This document shows, piece by piece, positions 16,710 through 23,604 of a stretch of 25,356 nt of DNA. This DNA is from a virus, in the IMG/VR virus record IMGVR_UViG_3300042401_002500, positions 1 to 25,356 of that record; one strand, 5' to 3'. Both the position numbers and the translations under genes were made by a program. Under the pieces are notes generated by a model. It saw nothing but the letters and a program-made list of their open reading frames with translations. It was not told the DNA's origin and searched no databases. Position 1 is the first letter of the stretch. The number at the start of each line of letters is the position of its first letter.

Positions 16710-19700
16710 ATGGCTACAATTAATACCAGTACCGCAAACAATTCAATAGACGACAAGTCTTTTGCTTTATTAAGAACAAACCCTAAGTTAACAAGTAATG
16801 CAAAACTAATTGTTAACTCAGTTGGTAATTTATTTTTAAGTTCTTTTAGAGCAAACAATGAACTTTCTAAAATCGAGTACCAAAAGTACTCGATTAAATC
16901 TACTGGGGTATATTCAATCGACATTGCTAATTTTTTCAAAAATATTCCATTAGCAAAGATATACGAAACTTTTAGAACTAGTTCGGATATTACAATTTTT
17001 TCTGAATATCAATTTCAGTATGAAGATCAGTATCAGTATGGTGCAATTCAAAACACTACCAAATTATATGATGAGCAATATAAGATATTTGCTCCAATTT
17101 GGCTTGAAAAACAAATACCTTCTAAGTTTATAATTTATAGAATTGAGGATGTTGATTATAAAAATGAATACACAGAAGATACTATTGGACAAAATTCTAG
17201 GATTTTAGAACTTCTTAAAAATGCAACTATAATTAAAACATTTGACTTAAGTAAGTCTTCACATATTGGAGAATACCTAAATACTCATGTTAATGATAAA
17301 AGATTTCCAAATTCTGCATTAACTATAAATTTTAAAGAATCTTCCCAGTCATCATTTAATGGAATAGACATAGTTAATGGAGGGTTTGTGTCTAGCGCCG
17401 AACAACTTGATAGAGACTATATACAAGTTGACAATCCTGAGATTTTTAGCAATCAAACAATTACCAATGGATTTGAAAGAAATGGAATTATTTCCGCAAA
17501 TATTATTAATTTAGAATTTTTATTTGATGATAATACCGCTGAAAATTATAAAATATATAGGTATTTTGGAATTTATGTTGATGATATTGATGAAGGAGTA
17601 TTTGGTTCTACTGGATTAGATTCTAAAGGCCAATTAAATATTGATTGCAATAGTTATAAAACGTTTTTTGATTTAACGGGTACATTAATAAAAGATATTG
17701 AGATGTTTCCAAAGGCAGAACAATTTCAAGTTCCAACAATTCAATATGTTAAAGATAAATCCGGAGTTTTTTATAATATAAAAGATTCATCTTTAAAAAC
17801 TATTAATCCTGGAGATCTAAATCTTAATATACCTCAAGTATTATTATACAAATTATTAATATCTGCAAATAATAATAATATTGATTCTTTTGTAGGATAT
17901 GCTAAAAATGGTAAAAAAATAACTGCAGAATTAAAAGAACCTAGTTATAAAGGATTTATTAAGATAACAGTAAAAGATATCCCAAGTTCTAATGATAGAA
18001 TTTTTATTGGAGATAAAACTGAAATTAATATTTCTAACTATAAATTAGGAGACTATTTAATTATTGCAGATTCAACTCTTCTTGCTGCTAGAGCAAACGG
18101 TAATAGATTTTCAAATAATGGAAGTTTACAACAAATCGCTATTGCTATTGCTTCGGCAATTAAGAATGGAGAAATTATAACTTATAAAACTAAAGTCATT
18201 GACACTTCGATAATTATTGAAGAAATTGTTGCTGGAAATAAGAGAAGGCAAACTGCACTTGGAGTTTATAAAAATAATTTAAAAGATTTTATCGAAATCA
18301 ATGACGCTGAATTTAATACAATTGGATTAACCAATGCAGTTTCAGATGATTGGAATATATGGACTACTATTTCTGGTTCAATAGAAGGTCAGTCAATTCT
18401 TGTTAAATCTTCAGAAATTGGAAATGTTCAAGTTGGAGAATATTTAAAACTAAAAGATTCTGATAAATTTGTTAAGATAATAGAGATTAATAAAGATCCT
18501 TTTGATAATAATTACTTTCGAGTAGTATTAAATGGTGTTTCAAAAATAGCAAATGATAGAGTATTTGAGGTTTATGAGGAATATAAGACCGTGCATGGAA
18601 AATTTGCTGCATATGATTTTAAAGATTTTGATTTTGATTTTTACTCAACAAGAAACTCAGATCTAGGAGATTTAGTTTATGATAAATACAAAAATCCTGA
18701 TTATGATAGTGAAGAATTTACACCGTTAGAACCTGAACTTTTAACAATAAATGCTCAATCATTTTATTCGGGTCTTAGAAATATTTTGTATTCGGAAAAT
18801 TCTGAAGAGTCTGCACAAACCAAACTCTTAAATGAATACGACCGTCTTAAAGAAAATAGTCTTAAAGAAACAGCCCTTTTAAGTAGAATTGTTCCTACTA
18901 TTTGTAAATATGCACTTAAAAATGCATCTAATGCTAGAAATTTACCATACATTTTAAATGTTAATGAATCATTCGGAGATGACAATCTATCGCCAAATAT
19001 AGAACTAGATTCAAAGAGAGATATTGAATTTTTGAACATGGAGCATTTTCACTTGAATAGGATTCCAACCAATATATTAAGTGATAGAAAGGACTTAAAT
19101 AATTATTTAGATTTTGCAGATGATGGAGGTTTGACTCTTGTCAAATTAAAAAGTACTGACTTTAATTACTTTGATAAACATTTTAATTGGACTGGATATT
19201 ATTATAATGGTATTTGGTATGATAATACGTATAGAAGGCTTTGGTCTAAGTTTGATACTGGTAATTTTGAAAAAAATTCATCTACTGTTTTTAGAGGTCT
19301 TCGATATGTTTTTCAAAAAAGAAAAGAAATAATAAATCAAGTTCCAACTGAATTTTTAAAAGGGGTTGATATCAGTGAATATAAGTTTGGAGCATATCTT
19401 TCATATAATTCATCAAATAATATTGGATCAAATTCGATCGTGTTTCACTGTATTAAAAATGACAAGTTTAAATTTATTTGTGTTAATATTGAATTAAACG
19501 TTATCGAAAACGATGTAGCAGAAACTGAATTAAATAGATATCTACTATATGCTTTAAAAGATTTAGAATTAGACAAAAAAATTATTGATACTACACTTCC
19601 TTTTGATATAGACTTTGATGCGGCTACACCTGATATAATTGATGAAGATATTCCATTTATTATTAAGGCAACTGAAACTTCAATTTTAGCAGGTGATGCT

Positions 19701-21194
19701 AAATTTACGCAATTTGTTAAAAAGGATTCTGCCGGAAGTTATTCATGGATATACTTTGATTATGGAGGTGTAACATATGCTATGAAAGTATTAGATGTAA
19801 TTGATGATTCTTCGATTTTAGTAAGCGGATGGCCTTATAAATTTAATAAAATAGACGGTAGCGTAGTTTTTAACGATGAAATTGTTAGATTAAATCATTT
19901 GCTATTTTCTCTTATTCCAACAAATGGACCATTTTATTACTATAGAGGAAGTGAAAATGGTTTTGCTAATTTATTAGATTCAATTAGTGCATATAATTAT
20001 TCAAAGAGATTTAATTCCTTTGAACAAGTAAACTATATTACAATTGCTGAAGATGGGACCTCAACAGAAAATGATTATGTTCTTTCAATAGAATCTGGTA
20101 TTGATGTTGTTAAACCATCTATTGTAATATCTAATGATGACCCGGATAGGCCAAAGGCATTTAAAATATCTTCAAATCAAATTGGAAATATTATAAAAGA
20201 TAGAGAGGATGGAGGGTATGCTACTATTTTAAGAAGGATGAACGGCGATTATAATCCTATTTTTAATAATATTATAACTTTTTCTGATATTTATTCAGAT
20301 AGAAAGATTATAACCAGTTTCAATACAGATCTAGGTCTTTCTGAAATTACTTATAATTTTTATAATGAAAAAGGAATTTCATTTGATTCTTTTAAGCAAA
20401 ATACAGATAAATATGGGTTTATAAATAATTATTTTTATCATAAAGTTAATGAGCAAGACTCTAGAAATGTATTAAAACTTTCGCAAACTACTGATAAATT
20501 GCCATTGTATCCTTTAATTGGTGAAATCGCGATTGATAAAAAAGACATTAATGTTTTTAAATCAAAATATGCAAAAGATTATTTTACAAGATCGCTAACT
20601 GCCGGAGAATCATCTTTAACAAATGGAACACTAAGCCCGGTAGAAAAGAAAGCCTTTATGACTTCAACTATTATGAAAGTTAAAGATTCTTACGATATAA
20701 CAAGCTATACGGACACTAAAGAAAAATCATTAGAAGATTTAGATAGAATAAGGTCTACTCAATCAAATACAACATCAATACATTGGATCGAAGATGATTC
20801 ACAAGTTATTGCAGATTTTTATTTATATTCTGCTATATTAAATGAATTGATTGAAGATGGAATTGAAAACTATTTTAAAAGATATATTGAACCTTCAGAG
20901 TCTTATGGCGATAAATCATCACTAAATGATGATTTACAACTATATTCTAAATTAAATATATCAAACCGATTTATTATAGATTTAATCAAAATATATGGTA
21001 TTGAAAGTAAGGGAATTGAGACTGGATTTATTTCAGTCACCCAAGCTTCTCAATTGACCGATAACAACTTTGAAGAATTGACTAATTTCAACATTCAAAG
21101 TTATCAAAATGATAGTTCAAGTTTTAGGTTAATATATAATAAAAAGCTTGGATATTCAAATAATTTCAAGATACTTATTAAAATACAAGCATAA
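16710..21194 (+). CDS. Giant virion protein, unrecognised (1494 aa)
   Basis: This is the longest gene in the window; I recognise no family. Composition is Asn/Asp/Ile/Lys/Tyr-rich with many short strands and helices, no membrane segment and no low-complexity repeat. An early segment (about 95-160) contains YQFQYEDQYQYG and then a Trp-containing run. A helical, charged segment appears at about 695-760. The length and the place between baseplate proteins and tail fibres suggest a distal baseplate or fibre-network component. The start is fixed by the Shine-Dalgarno six bases upstream. A perfect hairpin (16871-16895) lies 160 bases inside the gene. The stop is two bases before the fibre gene. Confidence 0.85.
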   Translation: MATINTSTANNSIDDKSFALLRTNPKLTSNAKLIVNSVGNLFLSSFRANNELSKIEYQKYSIKSTGVYSIDIANFFKNIPLAKIYETFRTSSDITIFSEYQFQYEDQYQYGAIQNTTKLYDEQYKIFAPIWLEKQIPSKFIIYRIEDVDYKNEYTEDTIGQNSRILELLKNATIIKTFDLSKSSHIGEYLNTHVNDKRFPNSALTINFKESSQSSFNGIDIVNGGFVSSAEQLDRDYIQVDNPEIFSNQTITNGFERNGIISANIINLEFLFDDNTAENYKIYRYFGIYVDDIDEGVFGSTGLDSKGQLNIDCNSYKTFFDLTGTLIKDIEMFPKAEQFQVPTIQYVKDKSGVFYNIKDSSLKTINPGDLNLNIPQVLLYKLLISANNNNIDSFVGYAKNGKKITAELKEPSYKGFIKITVKDIPSSNDRIFIGDKTEINISNYKLGDYLIIADSTLLAARANGNRFSNNGSLQQIAIAIASAIKNGEIITYKTKVIDTSIIIEEIVAGNKRRQTALGVYKNNLKDFIEINDAEFNTIGLTNAVSDDWNIWTTISGSIEGQSILVKSSEIGNVQVGEYLKLKDSDKFVKIIEINKDPFDNNYFRVVLNGVSKIANDRVFEVYEEYKTVHGKFAAYDFKDFDFDFYSTRNSDLGDLVYDKYKNPDYDSEEFTPLEPELLTINAQSFYSGLRNILYSENSEESAQTKLLNEYDRLKENSLKETALLSRIVPTICKYALKNASNARNLPYILNVNESFGDDNLSPNIELDSKRDIEFLNMEHFHLNRIPTNILSDRKDLNNYLDFADDGGLTLVKLKSTDFNYFDKHFNWTGYYYNGIWYDNTYRRLWSKFDTGNFEKNSSTVFRGLRYVFQKRKEIINQVPTEFLKGVDISEYKFGAYLSYNSSNNIGSNSIVFHCIKNDKFKFICVNIELNVIENDVAETELNRYLLYALKDLELDKKIIDTTLPFDIDFDAATPDIIDEDIPFIIKATETSILAGDAKFTQFVKKDSAGSYSWIYFDYGGVTYAMKVLDVIDDSSILVSGWPYKFNKIDGSVVFNDEIVRLNHLLFSLIPTNGPFYYYRGSENGFANLLDSISAYNYSKRFNSFEQVNYITIAEDGTSTENDYVLSIESGIDVVKPSIVISNDDPDRPKAFKISSNQIGNIIKDREDGGYATILRRMNGDYNPIFNNIITFSDIYSDRKIITSFNTDLGLSEITYNFYNEKGISFDSFKQNTDKYGFINNYFYHKVNEQDSRNVLKLSQTTDKLPLYPLIGEIAIDKKDINVFKSKYAKDYFTRSLTAGESSLTNGTLSPVEKKAFMTSTIMKVKDSYDITSYTDTKEKSLEDLDRIRSTQSNTTSIHWIEDDSQVIADFYLYSAILNELIEDGIENYFKRYIEPSESYGDKSSLNDDLQLYSKLNISNRFIIDLIKIYGIESKGIETGFISVTQASQLTDNNFEELTNFNIQSYQNDSSSFRLIYNKKLGYSNNFKILIKIQA
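16871..16895 (+). repeat. Perfect 10-bp hairpin inside the 1494-aa gene
   Basis: AATCGAGTAC (16871-16880) and GTACTCGATT (16886-16895) are exact reverse complements around a 5-base loop CAAAA. No T-run follows. It codes for ordinary residues (KIEYQKYSI), so it may be chance, or an RNA structure that slows the ribosome or RNA polymerase early in a very long gene. Confidence 0.4.
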
Positions 21195-21196
21195 TT

Positions 21197-23530
21197 ATGG
21201 CTATCGATATAAAAGAACTTTTTGTAACAGATCTGGATGCAACCGGTGGATACTGGTGGTCTAAAGAAAAAGTTGATAAGATTAATTACAATTTTATGCA
21301 ACTTTCAAACGGAGGAATGATAGGACCTCAGGGAGTTATAGGGGTAGATGGTATTAATGGTGATATAGGTCCTCGAGGATATCAAGGACCTATAGGTGAT
21401 AAAGGTCCCCAAGGACCTCAAGGAGATTCTGGAATAAATGAATGGGAATATTTTCCAGCAAGCAATGGATATCCAGGATATTTATTTCCTAGAAAAACAA
21501 GCGAAACACAGGTATCTCCTGTTTCTTTAAAAATTGGAGTAGATGAAAATGAAAGTGCATCGATTAATCAAGATCCTTCGCAGACTGTAGTAGCCCATGG
21601 GACGTCATACATAGATCCTAATGATAATATTAATGTTCCTGTAGTTAATTTAAGAGTTGAACATAATGGGTCAATATATGGTTATAATTTTCAATTTTTA
21701 AATCAGGAAAATGGTACTAATAAATTTAAAATTTTTCCAGGGATTTCTACTCCTGTCTTTAACGTTATTTTTACAGCACAGAAAATAGTAATAAAATCAA
21801 AAATAGGTTTAGATGTCATTGGCGGTCCTATTTTTGATGATTCAATTATTATTGATGATTCTTTAATTAAAGTAGTTGATGCATCTAATACTCCCAGTCT
21901 ACTATTTAATTTAAGTAATGGTACAGGTAAATATACAAAGTCAGAGACCGCATTAGAATATAAACCAACAGATAATGAAATTACTGATAATGTTTTAGTT
22001 TCAGAAAATACAAATGGAGATCTTGCATGGAAACCGGTTAAGGATGTTTTTGGATTATTTCCAATCGGCTCTATAATTTCAATTAGATTAGATGAGTTTA
22101 GAGATGAACATTTTCATTTAAACGAATCAATAGATACAATACAAGGTTCTCCCTTAAATAATATATATGGAAGAGGTAAACCAGGTACGGATTTTGAAGG
22201 ATGGTATTTATGTAATGGAGAAACTTGGACTATATCACAAAACGAAAATACTATAAATTTTTTAACTCCAAATCTAAATAACTTTAGTTATGCTATAGGA
22301 TCAGATGGAGGGGTTCAACCATCGATTAATGTGCCAGATGGAAATGGGATAGTTATTGGAGGGTATAATTTATCGATGAATGCAGTACCAAACGCAGATG
22401 GAATATATCAAATCCAAGATACTACTAATTTCGTGGATAATAATAATTCTATTGGAACATCTAGTTTTAAAGTAGGTGAAAGTGGTGGGTATTGTGAAAG
22501 TAGGATGATTCATATAGTTTACTTAGAAAATCCAAACTTGGCATGGCAAAATATTAAACAGGCAATTGTTGCGCCTCTTGTTCCATCTTTGCCAACTGTA
22601 ACGACGGTTGGTATATCTAATATAGTCGGCAATACAGCAACTTCAGGTGGAAATATAGTTAGTGATGGTGGTGCTAATATAATAGCGAGGGGAGTTGTTT
22701 GGAGCACAATTCCAGGTCCAACAATTACAACGAATCAAGGAATTACATCAAATGGCACAGGAACAGTTGCTTTTATAAGTAATTTGACTGGATTATCTCA
22801 AGCAATAAATTATAATGTAAGAGCTTACGCGACAAATAGTGTTGGAACTTCGTATGGCGATGAATTAAGTTTTGCTATTCCATTAATTACAATACAAATA
22901 GGCACTCAAAAGTGGCTTACTAAAAACTCGGATATAACAAAATACAGAGATGGCACCGAAATACCTGAACACACTGGAACTAATGCAGAATGGGCCAATT
23001 TAAAGGTAGGACGATGGTGTTATCCAGATAACAAACTTGCAAATAATGCAACCTATGGTAAATTGTACAATTGGTATGCTGTAGCCGGTATACTTGATGA
23101 AGAATCGAATCCACCAACTGCTCTGCAAATAGCCGCTAGGAAAACATTTGCTCCTACAGGCTATCATGTGCCATCATTTGTTGAATGGGCTACTTTAACG
23201 AACTATGTAAATACACTTCCGCCTTCTGGTGATTTAGCGACTGTTGGAGGGAAAATGAAATCAACAGGAACTATACAATTAGGTACTGGTTTGTGGAACA
23301 CCCCTAATATGGGAGCTACTAATAGTAGTGGTTTCTCAGGTCTTCCGGGAGGGATTCGCCACACCAGTGGAACGTTCGACTTGATTGGCACCAACGGTTT
23401 CTGGTGGAGTTCGTCAGAGTACGATACACTAAACGCCTGGAACCGCAACCTGAATTACAACTACGGCAATTTCACCAGTTACAACTACAATAAGACCTTC
23501 GGTTTCTCGGTGCGATTAATACAAGACTAA
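21197..23530 (+). CDS. Collagen-like tail fibre with collar, fibronectin-like and FISUMP receptor-type domains (777 aa)
   Basis: Domains in order: an N-terminal anchor (1-38, with VDKINYNFMQL); 13 Gly-x-y collagen triplets (Gly40-Gly79); a beta-rich shaft; a tail-collar-like unit at about 285-445 (FPIGSIISI, EGWYLCNGETW, RMIHIVYLENP); a Bacteroidetes fibronectin-like domain at about 465-560 (SGGNIVSDGG, ARGVVWST, YNVRAYATNS); and a Fib_succ_major (FISUMP) domain at about 566-777 (QIGTQKWLTKN, GKLYNWYAV, APTGYHVPS, GFWWSSSEY, GFSVRLIQD). Collagen and collar parts make trimeric fibre shafts, and the last two domains are typical of Bacteroidetes surface proteins. It most likely binds the host surface. 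GC rises clearly toward the 3' end, suggesting a domain acquired from bacteria. Confidence 0.92.
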   Translation: MAIDIKELFVTDLDATGGYWWSKEKVDKINYNFMQLSNGGMIGPQGVIGVDGINGDIGPRGYQGPIGDKGPQGPQGDSGINEWEYFPASNGYPGYLFPRKTSETQVSPVSLKIGVDENESASINQDPSQTVVAHGTSYIDPNDNINVPVVNLRVEHNGSIYGYNFQFLNQENGTNKFKIFPGISTPVFNVIFTAQKIVIKSKIGLDVIGGPIFDDSIIIDDSLIKVVDASNTPSLLFNLSNGTGKYTKSETALEYKPTDNEITDNVLVSENTNGDLAWKPVKDVFGLFPIGSIISIRLDEFRDEHFHLNESIDTIQGSPLNNIYGRGKPGTDFEGWYLCNGETWTISQNENTINFLTPNLNNFSYAIGSDGGVQPSINVPDGNGIVIGGYNLSMNAVPNADGIYQIQDTTNFVDNNNSIGTSSFKVGESGGYCESRMIHIVYLENPNLAWQNIKQAIVAPLVPSLPTVTTVGISNIVGNTATSGGNIVSDGGANIIARGVVWSTIPGPTITTNQGITSNGTGTVAFISNLTGLSQAINYNVRAYATNSVGTSYGDELSFAIPLITIQIGTQKWLTKNSDITKYRDGTEIPEHTGTNAEWANLKVGRWCYPDNKLANNATYGKLYNWYAVAGILDEESNPPTALQIAARKTFAPTGYHVPSFVEWATLTNYVNTLPPSGDLATVGGKMKSTGTIQLGTGLWNTPNMGATNSSGFSGLPGGIRHTSGTFDLIGTNGFWWSSSEYDTLNAWNRNLNYNYGNFTSYNYNKTFGFSVRLIQD
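23399..23520 (+). other. Candidate diversity-generating-retroelement variable region at the FISUMP C-terminus
   Basis: This 3' end codes for the Asn/Tyr-rich loop region (residues about 735-772) of the FISUMP domain. Codons AAC, AAT, TAC, ACC, TTC and AGT alternate between conserved residues (Trp737-Ser739, Trp748, Leu752, Gly757, Lys766, Gly769-Val772). This is the pattern left by adenine-directed mutation of AAC/AAT codons. It ends in a GC-rich stretch just before the stop, where an initiation-of-homing site would lie. No template repeat or reverse transcriptase is in the window, so this is a candidate only. Ordinary FISUMP proteins also have Asn-rich ends. Confidence 0.4.
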
Positions 23531-23604
23531 AGTAGTATTATCATATTTATAGATAACGCTTAACATTAATAAATAATTTAAAAAAAGTTAAATATATACT
23601 TTAA

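Noticed and set aside
21314-21433. Gly-x-y repeats as a sign of eukaryotic collagen or contamination
   Set aside because: Short collagen-like stretches next to collar domains are normal in phage tail fibres, and the flanks are continuous phage coding sequence.
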